Source: JBBDMC01 sp963775235 | GTDB lineage: Bacteria; Pseudomonadota; Alphaproteobacteria; Rhizobiales; Kaistiaceae | Length of the DNA stretch: 64,000 bases | Reading direction: 5' to 3' | Assembly (NCBI GenBank): GCA_963775235.1 | Contig: CAVZHY010000002.1 | Coordinates: 186,001 to 250,000 of the forward strand | Part shown: positions 49,913 to 59,582 of the stretch, one piece after another | Layout of the letters: each line of letters begins with the position of its first letter | Numbering within the stretch: position 1 is the stretch's first letter | Notes under the pieces: generated by a model | Told to the model about the DNA's origin: nothing | What the model saw: the letters and a program-made list of their open reading frames with translations, nothing else | Database searches by the model: none | Position numbers and translations under genes: made by a program

Positions 49913-50932
49913 TCAGCTGCGGGAAAAGGAAAGCCGCGTAACCTGGTGGTATGTCTCGCCGGGGCGCAGAAGCGGGTCGGGAAACGCCGGATGGTTGACC
50001 GCGTCCGGGAAGGCCTGCGGCTCCAAACAGAAGCCGCTGCTCGGCCCATAGTGCCGGCCGCCGAGGCCGGGCACGGGGACCCCCGCCAAGTTTCCGGCGT
50101 CGTACACCTGAACGCATCGCTCGGTGGACGAAACCGACAGCGTCACACCGCTGCGCGGCGACATCAGGCGGGCAACCAGCCGTGGCTCGGCCGACCCCGC
50201 CCGGTCGACGACGTAGTTCTTGTCATAGACGACGCGCTTGCCGTCGCGGAAGAAACGGATCGGCCGCATGGCGCGAAAATCGTAATCGGAGGCGGCAACG
50301 CCAACGATTTCACCGGTGGGAATGTTTTCGGCGGTCGACGGCGTGTAGGTCTCGGCCAGTATCTGGAGACGGTGGTCGAGAACGTCCGACGAATCGTCGA
50401 GATTGAAATACGAGTGCTGGGCGAGGTTGACGAGCGTCGGCGCGTCGGTGGTTGCCTCCGCCTCGATGCACAGGGTGCCCGGGGCCTCCACGCGGTAGCG
50501 CAGCACGACATCCACTTTTCCCGGGTAGCCCTCCTCGCCGGCCGCGCTGGTGAGCGCCAGCGTCAGGCCGGTCGCGTCATGATCGATGAGGCGCCACGCC
50601 CGCTTGGAAAAGTTCCTGAAGCCACCATGCAGGTGGTGCTTGTCCTTCTCGTTCAGGCTGAGCTGGTACGTGTGGCCGTCGATGGACAGGTGACCACGGG
50701 CGATGCGGTTGGCGCAGCGGCCGCAGATGGCGCCGAAATACGGCCCATAACGAAGGTAGGGCTCAACCTCGTCAAAGCCGAGGACCAAAGGATGGTCGAC
50801 GCCGGCGAGACGCAAATCGCGGACGCGCGCACCCAGGGTAATGATGCTTACACTGAGGTCGCCGTCGGCGATTGTCACTTCGTGGACTTCATCGCCGTCC
50901 GGCAACCTGCCGAATGATTTGACTGCCGTCAT
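49913..50932 (-). CDS. galM: Aldose 1-epimerase (galactose mutarotase)
   Basis: Interconverts alpha and beta anomers of hexoses, 339 residues. Catalytic His is in NLAQHSYFNL and the general-base Glu in FCLEPQAFPDAVN. KHHLHGGFRN holds the sugar-binding His pair. The beginning ITLGARVRDLRL is typical. GGGAGGGG ahead of ATG50932 supports this start over the open frame to 50962. No galactose genes flank it; the phosphomannomutase gene follows on the same strand upstream. Confidence 0.93.
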   Translation of the reverse strand: MTAVKSFGRLPDGDEVHEVTIADGDLSVSIITLGARVRDLRLAGVDHPLVLGFDEVEPYLRYGPYFGAICGRCANRIARGHLSIDGHTYQLSLNEKDKHHLHGGFRNFSKRAWRLIDHDATGLTLALTSAAGEEGYPGKVDVVLRYRVEAPGTLCIEAEATTDAPTLVNLAQHSYFNLDDSSDVLDHRLQILAETYTPSTAENIPTGEIVGVAASDYDFRAMRPIRFFRDGKRVVYDKNYVVDRAGSAEPRLVARLMSPRSGVTLSVSSTERCVQVYDAGNLAGVPVPGLGGRHYGPSSGFCLEPQAFPDAVNHPAFPDPLLRPGETYHQVTRLSFSRS

Positions 50933-51024
50933 CCCACCCCTCCCCAAGGGCAAGGCGATCATACATCAAGACGGGCGTCAGCGGTGCGAGAAACCGTCAC
51001 AGAGGACGGGCCTCGAAAAAAGCG

Positions 51025-52544
51025 TCAGATCGTCTGATCGTAAGGGCCGACGGAGGGCTCCTGCCGCAGCATCGCATCCACGGCGGCAAACATCGCGCGC
51101 ATGCGCACTTCCGACACGGGCTCTCCACCACCACCACCACTTCGGGCTTGTTGGACGAGGGGCGGACCAGGCCCCAGGTGCCATCGTCGGTGACGACGCG
51201 CACGCCATTGACTGTCACGAGGTCGGCGATCCTGTGGCCGGCCACCGTTTCGCCGGTGGCCAGCATGGCGCCGAAACGGCGGCGGACCCGATCGACCACA
51301 GCGTATTTTTCTTCATCGGAGCAGCCGGCGGCCATGGTGGGGGACTGCCAGGTCGCGGGCAATGCGTCCCTCAATTCGGCCGCCGTGCAGCGGGGATTGC
51401 GATCGAGCATGTCGAGGATCGTGATCGCCGAAACGAGGGCGTCGTCGTAGCCGCGACCGATGGGGGCGTTGAAGAAGTAGTGGCCGGACTTCTCGAAGCC
51501 GGCGACCGCGCCAAGCGCCTGCATGCGACGCTTGATGTGCGAGTGGCCGGTTTTCCAGTAGTCGGTGACGGCGCGATTCTGCCTGAGGACCGGATCGGTC
51601 GCGAACAGGCCGGTGGACTTGATATCAACCACAAACGCGCTGCCCGGAGTGCGGGCGGACAGATCGCGGGCAAGCATTACGCCGACGGTGTCGGCGAATA
51701 TCTCCCGGCCGCGGTTGTCGATGACACCGCAGCGGTCGCCGTCGCCGTCGAACCCGAGGCCGATGTCGGCGCCGTTCGCGATGACGGCGGTCCCAATCGC
51801 GCGCAGCATCACCATGTCCTCGGGGTTGGGATTGTAGCGCGGGAAGCTGTGGTCGAGTTCGGCGTCAAGCGGCACAACGTCGGCGCCGAGCGCGGCCAGC
51901 ACCCGCGGGGCAAAGGCGCCGGCAGTGCCGTTGCCGCAGGCAACCACCACTTTCATCGGGCGCGTCCACTTCGGCCGGCCGGTGAGATCAGCCACGTAGC
52001 GGTCCGCCATGTCGGCGACGTAGTGATAGCGGCCGCCGCCGGGAAGGTCGAAGGCGCCTGCGAGCACGATTTCCTTTAGCCGCCCGATCTCGTCGGGGCC
52101 GAAGGTGAGCGGGCGGCCGGCACCCATCTTGAGACCGGTCCAGCCGTTCTCGTTGTGGGAGGCGGTGACCATGGCAACGGCGGGAAGATCGAGCGCAAAC
52201 TGGGCGAAATATGCCATCGGCGTGACCGCGAGGCCTATGTCGTGAACGCTGCAGCCCGCCGCCAGCAGACCGGTGACAAGGGCCATTTTGACGGCCCCGA
52301 AAGAGGCGCGATAATCGTGACCGGTGACAAGGTCGCGCGAGATGCCGAGCTCGCCGAGAAGCGTGCCGAGGCCCATGCCCAGCGCGGTAGCGCCCATGAG
52401 ATTGAGCTCCGGCGGCCGGTCGGAGCCGGCGACGCCGAACCACCAACGCGCGTCGTATTCGCGAAAGCCGGTCGGCCGGACAAGCGGCGTTGTCTCGAAA
52501 TCGAGGGTGTTGGACTTCAGCGAAGCGACAGGCGCGGGAAACAT
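51025..52544 (-). CDS. Phosphomannomutase/phosphoglucomutase (one frame break near the C-terminus)
   Basis: Alpha-D-phosphohexomutase of about 506 residues supplying mannose-1-P or glucose-1-P for polysaccharides. The active-site phosphoserine loop is TASHNENGWTGLK, the metal loop is GFDGDGDRCG, and the sugar-specificity loop is FEKSGHYFF. The phosphate-binding loop RPSSNKPEVV is present. The frame as read runs to 50997, but a missing base near 51118 has replaced the normal tail: the next frame gives SEVRMRAMFAAVDAML and stops at 51025, as expected for the family. GAGGAG precedes ATG52544. ManC is far upstream (9.6 kb). Confidence 0.9.
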
Positions 52545-52604
52545 GGCTGCTCCTCGGGTCAGTCGCCTCTTAACAGAGGCGCGAGCCGCGGGAAACGCGC
52601 CGCG

Positions 52605-53183
52605 TTACTGCACAAGCACGAGCTGGCCGCCCGCCATCTGGAACTTCGACAAGCGCGACAGGAAGGTCATGCCGAGCAAATTGACCGGCAGCACCTCACC
52701 GGGCAGGACAACCGCCTGAACATTCCGGACCGAAATGCCGCGGATGCGCACTTCGCGCAAGGTGACCGGCGCGGCCGAGATCACGCCGTTCGCCGTCGAT
52801 ATGGGCACCTTGTAGTCGCTGCCGCTGACATAGATGCCGAGGCGACGGGCAGCCTCGGCGTTGAGGGCGACCGCGGTGGCGCCGGTGTCGACCATGACAG
52901 GGATGGTGTTGCCGTTGACGACGGCGTCGGTCAGGTAGTGGCCGCGGGAATCGGCCCGGAGAGCCACGGACGGACCCGACGCCTCCTCGATCATCACAGG
53001 GCCTGGAGGCTCCTGCGCGGCGGGCTCAGCGTCCGGTGGCGGGGCCTGCGGGACGGGATGCGCGGCCGCCGCCTCGGGGCTGCTCCGCTGCTCCATGACG
53101 AGGCCCAGCAGGGCCGGCGCAAAGCGCGGAGCGGCAACGGCGAGAATGGCGCAGCCAATGGCGAGCGCAATCAGGCGGTTCAT
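52605..53183 (-). CDS. Membrane-anchored retropepsin-like aspartic protease (clan AA)
   Basis: TIGR02281-type protein of 192 residues. An N-terminal helix (LIALAIGCAILAVAA) anchors it, followed by a Pro-rich linker to about residue 65. The single-lobed aspartic protease domain has the catalytic VMVDTGATAVALN and the hydrophobic-Gly flap region VLPGEVLPVNLLGMTFL. Such proteins would have to dimerise to be active. ATG53183 is used, with GTG53189 an alternative. Substrates are unknown. It lies between the phosphomannomutase and the SDR gene. Confidence 0.87.
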   Translation of the reverse strand: MNRLIALAIGCAILAVAAPRFAPALLGLVMEQRSSPEAAAAHPVPQAPPPDAEPAAQEPPGPVMIEEASGPSVALRADSRGHYLTDAVVNGNTIPVMVDTGATAVALNAEAARRLGIYVSGSDYKVPISTANGVISAAPVTLREVRIRGISVRNVQAVVLPGEVLPVNLLGMTFLSRLSKFQMAGGQLVLVQ

Positions 53184-53348
53184 CAGCACGGCGACTCACG
53201 CGGTCCTTGGCCGGTTCGGGTTTCACCGGGAACCATCCGGCAAAGAGCCTAAAAAGCGAGCCGATATCGCCCCGCGCCGCCTGCCGGAGAGGAGATTTTG
53301 CGTCCGGTCGTTAACAAGAAGTTGCCGCCAGCAGCCGAACCCGGCTTC

Positions 53349-54113
53349 TCACAGCCAGCCGGCGTCGAAAACGAAGCTGCGCGCGGTGGCCGCCGAGGCC
53401 TCATCGGAGGCGAAGAACAGGACGGCGCGGGCGACATCGTCCGGGTAGAGCTTGCGCGGCAGGCACTGGTCCTGCACGAGCTTGGCGAGCCCTTCCGGCG
53501 TTGCCCACAGGTCAAGCTGGCGCCTGGTCATGATCCAGCCGGGCACGACGTGATTGATGCGGATGTTGTGCTGGCCGAGGTCGCGGGCGAGACCACGAAC
53601 GAGACCGAGGACGCCGGCTTTGGCGGCCTCGTAGACCGGCAGGCCGCGGGCGCCGATCAGCCAGGAGCTTGAACCGACGTTGACGATCGAGCCGTTCCCG
53701 GCCCGCTTCATGTCCGGGACGACCGCCTGGATGGCAAAGAACTGGTGCTTCAGGTTTACCGCGATGCGATCGTCAAAGTATTCGGGCGTCACCTCCTCAA
53801 GCGCGTGGCGGGCGTCGTTGGCAGCGTTGTTGACCAGGATGGTGATCGGGCCGAGCGCCTTGCGGATCGATTTGACGGCCTGACGAAGCGCGGCGACGTC
53901 GGTCAGATCGCAATGCTCGAAGTGGACGGTCCGGCGCTTGCGGCGGAGCCGGGCGACGAGCGCCTTGGAGTCCTTCTCCACAATATCGATGAAGGCGGTC
54001 CGGGCGCCCTGGTCGGCGAAGTGCTCCACGATCGATTCGCCGATGCCGGAGCCGCCGCCGGTAACGAGCACGGTGCGCCCTTTCAGGCTCGGGTAGATGG
54101 CGCCGTACTTCAT
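53349..54113 (-). CDS. SDR family oxidoreductase, D-xylose/L-arabinose 1-dehydrogenase (XylB)-like
   Basis: NAD(P)-dependent short-chain dehydrogenase of 254 residues. The Gly motif is TGGGSGIG (about residue 18), NNAAND is the structural NNAG-type motif, and the catalytic Ser-Tyr-Lys are in GSSSW and VYEAAKAG. The beginning AIYPSLKGRTVLVTGGGSG and the end FDAGWL follow Caulobacter XylB closely along their length, which starts the Weimberg xylose pathway. No other pentose genes are nearby. GAGGAC precedes ATG54113. It ends 19 bases from upp, and both are on the minus strand. Confidence 0.85.
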   Translation of the reverse strand: MKYGAIYPSLKGRTVLVTGGGSGIGESIVEHFADQGARTAFIDIVEKDSKALVARLRRKRRTVHFEHCDLTDVAALRQAVKSIRKALGPITILVNNAANDARHALEEVTPEYFDDRIAVNLKHQFFAIQAVVPDMKRAGNGSIVNVGSSSWLIGARGLPVYEAAKAGVLGLVRGLARDLGQHNIRINHVVPGWIMTRRQLDLWATPEGLAKLVQDQCLPRKLYPDDVARAVLFFASDEASAATARSFVFDAGWL

Positions 54114-54132
54114 CGACTGTCCTCGAATGCCT

Positions 54133-54762
54133 CTACTTGGTGCCATACAGGCGGTCGCCGGCGTCGCCGAGACCGGGAACGATGTAGCCGTGGTCGTTGA
54201 GGCGCTCGTCGATGGCGGCGGTGTAGACGGGCACGTCGGGGTGGAGCTCCTGCAGGCGCCTGATGCCTTCCGGCGCGGCGAGCAGGCAGACGAAGCGGAC
54301 GTCCCTGGCGCCGCGCTGCTTGAGTTTCTGCATGGCGGCGCCGGCGGAATTGGCGGTGGCGAGCATCGGATCGACAACGATCACCAGACGATCGGCGAGA
54401 TCCTCGGGGGCCTTGAAGTAGTACTCGATCGCTTCCAGCGTCTTTGGATCGCGGTAGATGCCGATGTGGGCGACACGGGCCGACGGCACGAGGTCCAGCA
54501 TTCCCTCGAGCAGACCGTTGCCGGCGCGCAGGATGGAGGCGAACACCGGCTTCTTGCCGGCAAGAATCGGGGCATCCATCTCCGCGAGCGGCGTCTCGAT
54601 GCGCCGGGTGGTGAGCGCAAGGTCGCGCGTGACCTCGTACGTCAGCAAAAGCGCAATCTCGCGAAGGAGTTGGCGGAAGCTTGCGGTCGGCGTCGTCCGG
54701 TCGCGCATGAGGGTGAGCTTGTGCTGGACAAGCGGGTGATCGACGACGGTAACGCCCTGCAT
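54133..54762 (-). CDS. upp: Uracil phosphoribosyltransferase
   Basis: Salvages uracil to UMP with PRPP, 209 residues, the standard length. The PRPP motif is VIVVDPMLATANSAG (about residues 126-140). The N-terminal DHPLVQHKLTLMRD and the C-terminal IVPGLGDAGDRLYGTK, with the uracil-binding YIVPGLGD loop, are hallmarks. ATG54762 is the normal family start; the frame continues upstream without homology. It is divergent from deoB, with 176 bases between. Confidence 0.95.
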   Translation of the reverse strand: MQGVTVVDHPLVQHKLTLMRDRTTPTASFRQLLREIALLLTYEVTRDLALTTRRIETPLAEMDAPILAGKKPVFASILRAGNGLLEGMLDLVPSARVAHIGIYRDPKTLEAIEYYFKAPEDLADRLVIVVDPMLATANSAGAAMQKLKQRGARDVRFVCLLAAPEGIRRLQELHPDVPVYTAAIDERLNDHGYIVPGLGDAGDRLYGTK

Positions 54763-54938
54763 ATTCTGGGATTCCGAGCCTCGGACGGGGTCGCGGCAAC
54801 TTAGCGCGCGCCGGCGGCGACGCCAACCGAGCGCGAAAAAATGTCTTCGCCGAAGGTCCGGTCGGCGGCAACCGCTTTGCCCCTCGTTGTTCAGGGGTGC
54901 ACTATGGTCGCCGCCGACGGTGAGAGCCAAGGTGCCAG

Positions 54939-56156
54939 ATGAAGCGCGCAATCCTCCTCGTCATGGACTCGGTCGGAATTGGCGGGGCGGAGGATGCCGC
55001 CCGCTTCGGCGACGAGGGCGCCGATACGCTCGGCCACATCGCCTGGGCGTGCGCGGGCGGCCGCGGTGACCGCGAGGGGCTGCGCTCAGGACCGCTGACG
55101 CTGCCAAACCTCGACCGGCTCGGTCTCGGCCGTGCCGCCGCCGCCTCCACCGGCACCGCGCTGCCGCCGCTCGGCTACGACGGGGAGCCGCAGGCGCGCT
55201 GGGGCTACGCCGTCGAGGTCTCCCGCGGCAAGGACACGCCCTCCGGTCACTGGGGGATCGCCGGCGCGCCGGTGATGTTCGACTGGGGATATTTTCCGCG
55301 GACCGTGCCGTGCTTCCCGAAGGCGCTGACCGATGCCCTGATCGCGCAAGCGCACCTGCCCGGCATCCTCGGCAACAGGCACGCGTCGGGCACGGTGATC
55401 CTGACCGAACTCGGCGAGGAGAGTATCCGCACGGGCAAGCCGATCTGCTACACCTCGGGCAACTCCGTCTTTCAGATCGCCGCCCACGAGGGACACTTCG
55501 GGCTGGAAAGGCTGTACGAGGTCTGCGGGATCGCGCGGAAGCTCGTGGACCCGCTCAACATCGGTCGCGTCATCGCCCGGCCGTTTGTCGGCGAAACGTC
55601 GTCAACGTTCACGCGGACTGCCAATCGCCGCGACTGGGCAGTGGAGCCGCCCGAGCCAACGCTGCTCGACCGGGTGGTGGCGTCGGGCCATCGCGTCATT
55701 GCGATCGGCAAGATCGGTGACATCTTCGCCCATCGCGGCGTCAGCGAGGTGGTCAAGGGGCCGAACGACGATGCGCTGTTCGACGCCACCCTTGCCGCTC
55801 TTGACCGGCTGGGCGGCGGCGACCTGCTGGTCGCCAATTACGTCGACTTCGATACGCTGTGCGGTCATCGCCGCGACGTGCCGCGCTACGCAGCGATGCT
55901 TGAAGCATTCGACCAGCGGGTGCCGGAGCTGGAAGCGAAGCTGCAGTCGGGGGATCTCGCCATCCTCACGGCCGACCACGGCAACGACCCGACCTGGACC
56001 GGCACCGACCATACGCGCGAGCACACGCCTATCCTGGCCTTCGGTCCGGACATCGGGGCCGGCCCGGTCGGGCGGCGCTTCTTCGCCGACATGGGCGAGA
56101 CGCTCGCCGCCCACCTCGGGCTTGCGCCGGGCAAGCACGGGTACGGTTTCCTGTAG
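54939..56156 (+). CDS. deoB: Phosphopentomutase
   Basis: Converts ribose 1-P and deoxyribose 1-P to the 5-phosphates after phosphorolysis of nucleosides, 405 residues. It belongs to the alkaline phosphatase superfamily, with two metal sites: MDSVGIGGAEDA at the N-terminus, and ILTADHGNDPTW and TREHTPIL near the end. The catalytic Thr is in the GKDTPSGHWG block. AAGGTG lies 5-6 bases before ATG54939. It is a single plus-strand gene, with upp on the other side and add after a small minus-strand ORF. Confidence 0.95.
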   Translation: MKRAILLVMDSVGIGGAEDAARFGDEGADTLGHIAWACAGGRGDREGLRSGPLTLPNLDRLGLGRAAAASTGTALPPLGYDGEPQARWGYAVEVSRGKDTPSGHWGIAGAPVMFDWGYFPRTVPCFPKALTDALIAQAHLPGILGNRHASGTVILTELGEESIRTGKPICYTSGNSVFQIAAHEGHFGLERLYEVCGIARKLVDPLNIGRVIARPFVGETSSTFTRTANRRDWAVEPPEPTLLDRVVASGHRVIAIGKIGDIFAHRGVSEVVKGPNDDALFDATLAALDRLGGGDLLVANYVDFDTLCGHRRDVPRYAAMLEAFDQRVPELEAKLQSGDLAILTADHGNDPTWTGTDHTREHTPILAFGPDIGAGPVGRRFFADMGETLAAHLGLAPGKHGYGFL

Positions 56157-56214
56157 GACACGGCGACTTTCCTGCCTGAAACCGACAGACCGGCTGCCGG
56201 TTCAGGTGGCGCTG

Positions 56215-56403
56215 TCAGCCGGTGGAGCGGGGCCGCGGTTCGACCCAGTACGCGAACTCTGCGTCCACCGGGCCCGGCGCACGGCGCGCTTCGATCAGGC
56301 CATCGCGTTCGGCGTTGCGACGTTCGACCACCGGCGCTGAGGCCAGGCGCTCGTCAAAGATTCGCAGGAACGCCGCCAGGGCCTGTTCGTGTTCCTCGGT
56401 CAT
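56215..56403 (-). CDS. Hypothetical small protein (62 residues)
   Basis: Open frame on the minus strand in the deoB-add gap. GGAG is 6 bases before ATG56403. The N-terminal half is a probable amphipathic helix (EEHEQALAAFLRIFDERLA), and the remainder is charged (VVERRNAERDGLIEARRA) with a Pro/Arg-rich end. I recognise no family. Composition is compatible with a real gene and it does not overlap a larger one, but evidence is limited to the ribosome site and the frame. Confidence 0.5.
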   Translation of the reverse strand: MTEEHEQALAAFLRIFDERLASAPVVERRNAERDGLIEARRAPGPVDAEFAYWVEPRPRSTG

Positions 56404-56540
56404 GTCAGCTCCGCAGGCCCACCCGACTGCGAACGTAACCGCACGCGGGCGAGCGGGAAAGTACGACCAACCGCAACTTTGGAATCAGAATTAAATTAAC
56501 CAATGCCGGGAGATTAACGCGGCACGACGGGGTCTACACG

Positions 56541-57506
56541 ATGACCGTGCCAAAGGCCGAACTTCACTGCCACATCGAGGGGGCGGCGTCGCCGAAGCTG
56601 GTGCGGCGGCTGGCCGCCCGCGACGGCGTCGACCTTGGCGATCTCTTCGACAACGGCGGCTACCGCTGGCACGACTTCGCGAGCTTCCTCGACGCTTACG
56701 GACGCGCGTCGTCGGTGTTTCGCAGCCGCGAGGACTATCGCGCGCTGGCTCTCGACTACTTCACGTCGATCGCCGCCGAAGGAGCGATCTACGGCGAGGT
56801 GTTCGTGGCGCCGGATATCGCCGCCGACGGGGGTCTTTCCTACGACGACTATGTCGGTGGGCTTGGCGACGGGATCGCCGCGGCGGAGGCAGCGACCGGC
56901 ATCGTGGGCCGCATGATCGTCATCGGCGTGCGGCACCTTGGACCGGAGCGGGTCATGGCAATGGCGGAAAAGGTAGCCGCCAACCCCCGCCCGCTGGTGA
57001 CCGGCTTCGGTCTCGCCGGCGACGAGACGGTGTTCCACCCGCGCGATTTCGCGCCGGCGTTTCGCATCGCCGCGGCGGCCGGGCTGGGGCTCACCGCGCA
57101 CGCCGGCGAGCTCGCCGGACCGCAGAGCGTCAAGGCAGCGCTCGACGACCTCGGCGTGAAACGGATCGGCCACGGCGTGCGCGCCATCGAGGCGCCGGCG
57201 CTGGTGGAGCGGATCGCCGCGGAAGGGATCGTGCTCGAACTCTGCCCGAGCTCAAACGTGGCGCTGAAGCTCTATCCGGACATCGCCCATCATCCCTTCC
57301 GCCGCCTCATGGAAGCGGGCGTCCGGGTGACGATCAATTCGGACGACCCGCCCTACTTCCACACCTCTCTCGGCGGCGAATACGAGGCGCTCGCCCGCGA
57401 CCAGGGGCTCGGCGAGGCGGCGCTGACGGCGGCGACCCGGACCGCGATCGAGGCGGCCTTCGTGGATGAAGCGACACGGACGAGGCTGCTGGCGCGCATA
57501 GGGTAA
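56541..57506 (+). CDS. add: Adenosine deaminase
   Basis: Deaminates adenosine to inosine, 321 residues. Zinc ligands are in ELHCHIEGA (His-x-His), in TAHAGE (His), which also contains the catalytic Glu, and in INSDDPPYF (Asp). IGHGVRAIE supplies the catalytic His. The EGA-type first block matches the bacterial adenosine deaminase branch, though related adenine/aminodeoxyfutalosine deaminases cannot be fully excluded from motifs. SD is weak. It belongs to the nucleoside salvage group with deoB, deoA, pnp and cdd. Confidence 0.88.
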   Translation: MTVPKAELHCHIEGAASPKLVRRLAARDGVDLGDLFDNGGYRWHDFASFLDAYGRASSVFRSREDYRALALDYFTSIAAEGAIYGEVFVAPDIAADGGLSYDDYVGGLGDGIAAAEAATGIVGRMIVIGVRHLGPERVMAMAEKVAANPRPLVTGFGLAGDETVFHPRDFAPAFRIAAAAGLGLTAHAGELAGPQSVKAALDDLGVKRIGHGVRAIEAPALVERIAAEGIVLELCPSSNVALKLYPDIAHHPFRRLMEAGVRVTINSDDPPYFHTSLGGEYEALARDQGLGEAALTAATRTAIEAAFVDEATRTRLLARIG

Positions 57507-57667
57507 AGGCGATGATAATCTGCCCGCGGCAGGGTTTACCACGACCGGCGCCGACCACCGACCCGATCGAATTCGACCGATAGACGCAACCCGGCGTTAA
57601 AGGCGTCCCCGGCATCGTGTTGCTCGCAGACGGACGAGCGTCCGCCACGGGCGGCGGGAGAAACGAG

Positions 57668-58012
57668 ATGCTGCTTTTGAAACGACCGAAAGACCGGCGC
57701 GAACATCCCCGAATCAAGCTCCAGGTGGCAGGGAGCTACGTGCTGGAGGACGGGCGCGAATATCAGTGCACGATTGTCGACGTTTCCGTCGGCGGGCTTG
57801 CGTTGACCGGCCCGAAGGTCGGCAGGCATGGCGAAAGAGTCCTCATTCACGCCGATAGACTGGGGCGGGTGATGGGCAACGTCGTCCGGCACTACCGCGG
57901 CGGATTCGCGGTCGCGCTCGACATGAGCGGCATCGCCGGGCAGCGGTTTGTGGCGCGGCTGAATGAGATCGAAGTCCCGCGGGGCTTCAATCAGCGCCTG
58001 CGCGCAGGGTAG
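57668..58012 (+). CDS. PilZ domain protein (c-di-GMP binding)
   Basis: Single-domain PilZ protein of 114 residues. The c-di-GMP motif pair is present: RREHPR (RxxxR, about residue 10) and DVSVGGLAL (D/NxSxxG, about residue 41). GGGAG precedes ATG57668, which is preferred to the upstream GTG-type frame. No enzymatic partner is adjacent. It could sense c-di-GMP for pilus or polysaccharide control, given the Tad and manC loci in the window, but this is inference. Confidence 0.88.
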   Translation: MLLLKRPKDRREHPRIKLQVAGSYVLEDGREYQCTIVDVSVGGLALTGPKVGRHGERVLIHADRLGRVMGNVVRHYRGGFAVALDMSGIAGQRFVARLNEIEVPRGFNQRLRAG

Positions 58013-58040
58013 CGACAAGTCTTCTTACAATCCGCTTGAG

Positions 58041-58233
58041 CCACCTCGAAAGCGACTGAAGCTGGGGCGAAAAGACGAAGCGTTGCGACCGTTTGGCAGC
58101 CTTGGTTAGCGGCCGCCCGAGCCCCTCGCGCGCGGCTCGAAATCGCCGCCGGCCTCAGGCTGCAATTCAGGTGAAGCGTCGCCTCGAAAGCGATTGAGCC
58201 GGAACCGAAAAGCCGAGTCTTCGCGTCCGGTTG
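58041..58233. repeat. Imperfect direct repeat in the pilZ-deoA gap
   Basis: Two copies of about 54 bases, starting near 58042 and 58180, share CCTCGAAAGCG, TGA, CGAAAAG and a GCG-ACCG/GCG-TCCGG tail in the same order, with about 70% identity over the length. The intervening 80 bases hold no gene. The gap between pilZ and deoA (253 bases) contains nothing else recognised. Confidence 0.5.
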
Positions 58234-58265
58234 ACGGATCGTCGAAACCCCGTTTCCACCCGCGG

Positions 58266-59579
58266 TTACGGTCCGATGCGCTCGCAGACGACGGCGCCTC
58301 CGGCTGGAGCCTTGTCGCCGATCGAATAAGCGGTGTTGAGAGCAGCCCCGGCGCGTGCGGCGGTGGTTTCGTCGCGGGCGTGAACGATGGCCAACGGCGC
58401 GTCCGGTCCGACATGGCTGCCGAGCCCCGCCAGACGCGTGAAGCCGACGGAATGGTCGATGGCGTCCTCGGCGCGCGTGCGCCCGCCGCCGAGTTCGACC
58501 ACCGCGATGCCGATGGCGCGGGTGTCGATCGCGGTGATTGTCCCCGCCCGCTCCGGCAGCAGCGGGCGGATCAGCGGCGCGACCGGCAGGTGCCTCTCCG
58601 GCCGATCAACGAAATCGGCTGGGCCGCCGAGAGCGGCGACCATCCGGGCAAAGACCTCCGCGGCGGCACCGGAGGCAAAGGCGGCTTCGATCCTTTGGCG
58701 CCCGGCCGCCGCATCGACGGCGAGGTCTCCAAGCGCCAGAAGCTCGCCGCCGAGGGCGACCGTGACCTCGTAAAGACGGGGATCGCGGCGGCCGCCGGTG
58801 AGGAATTCGACCGCGTTCATCACCTCCACCGCGTTGCCAGCGGCAGAGGCGAGCGGCTGATGCATGTCGGTGATGAGCGCGCTGGTCCTCATGCCGGCGC
58901 CGTTGGCAACGCCGACGAGGCTCTCGGCCAGGGCGCGCAAATCCGCCAGCTTCGGCATGAAAGCACCGGTGCCGGTCTTCACGTCGAGGACGAGGGCGGC
59001 GAGGCCGGCGGCAAGCTTCTTCGACAGGATGGAGGCTGTGATCAGGGGGACCGATTCCACCGTCGCGGTCACGTCGCGGATGGCGTACAGCCGCCTGTCG
59101 GCGGGAGCGAGATCGGCGGTCTGGCCGATGATGGCGCAACCGACGTCGGCGACGACTTTCCGGAGCAGGTCGAGGTCTGGCCGCGTCAGGTAGCCGGGGA
59201 TCGAATCCAGCTTGTCGAGGGTGCCGCCGGTGTGGCCGAGGCCGCGACCGGAAATCATCGGCACGTGAGCCTCGCAGGCGGCCAGTGCGGGCGCAAGCAT
59301 CAAGGATACGTTGTCGCCGACGCCGCCGGTGGAGTGCTTGTCGAGGACGGGGCCGGGAAGCGCTGACCAGTCGAGTACCGTACCGGAATCGCGCATGGCG
59401 ACGGTGAGCGCCACCGCCTCGTCGCGGGTCATGCCGCGGAAGAACACAGCCATGGCGAACGCGGCGATCTGGCCATCACCGACCGTGCCGGCGGTCAGGC
59501 CCTCGACCATGAAGGCGATTTCATCGGCGGTGAGGACCGCGCCGTCGCGCTTCCGGCGGATAATCTCCTGGGGGAGCAT
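58266..59579 (-). CDS. deoA: Thymidine phosphorylase
   Basis: Cleaves thymidine and deoxyuridine with phosphate, 437 residues. The glycine-rich phosphate loop is LDKHSTGGVGDNVS (near residue 85). The N-terminal helical part has EIIRRKRDGAVLTADEIAF, and the conserved GRGLGHTGGTLDKL block is near 120. It is the third gene of the cdd-pnp-deoA operon, 3 bases after pnp. Confidence 0.96.
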   Translation of the reverse strand: MLPQEIIRRKRDGAVLTADEIAFMVEGLTAGTVGDGQIAAFAMAVFFRGMTRDEAVALTVAMRDSGTVLDWSALPGPVLDKHSTGGVGDNVSLMLAPALAACEAHVPMISGRGLGHTGGTLDKLDSIPGYLTRPDLDLLRKVVADVGCAIIGQTADLAPADRRLYAIRDVTATVESVPLITASILSKKLAAGLAALVLDVKTGTGAFMPKLADLRALAESLVGVANGAGMRTSALITDMHQPLASAAGNAVEVMNAVEFLTGGRRDPRLYEVTVALGGELLALGDLAVDAAAGRQRIEAAFASGAAAEVFARMVAALGGPADFVDRPERHLPVAPLIRPLLPERAGTITAIDTRAIGIAVVELGGGRTRAEDAIDHSVGFTRLAGLGSHVGPDAPLAIVHARDETTAARAGAALNTAYSIGDKAPAGGAVVCERIGP

Positions 59580-59582
59580 ATT

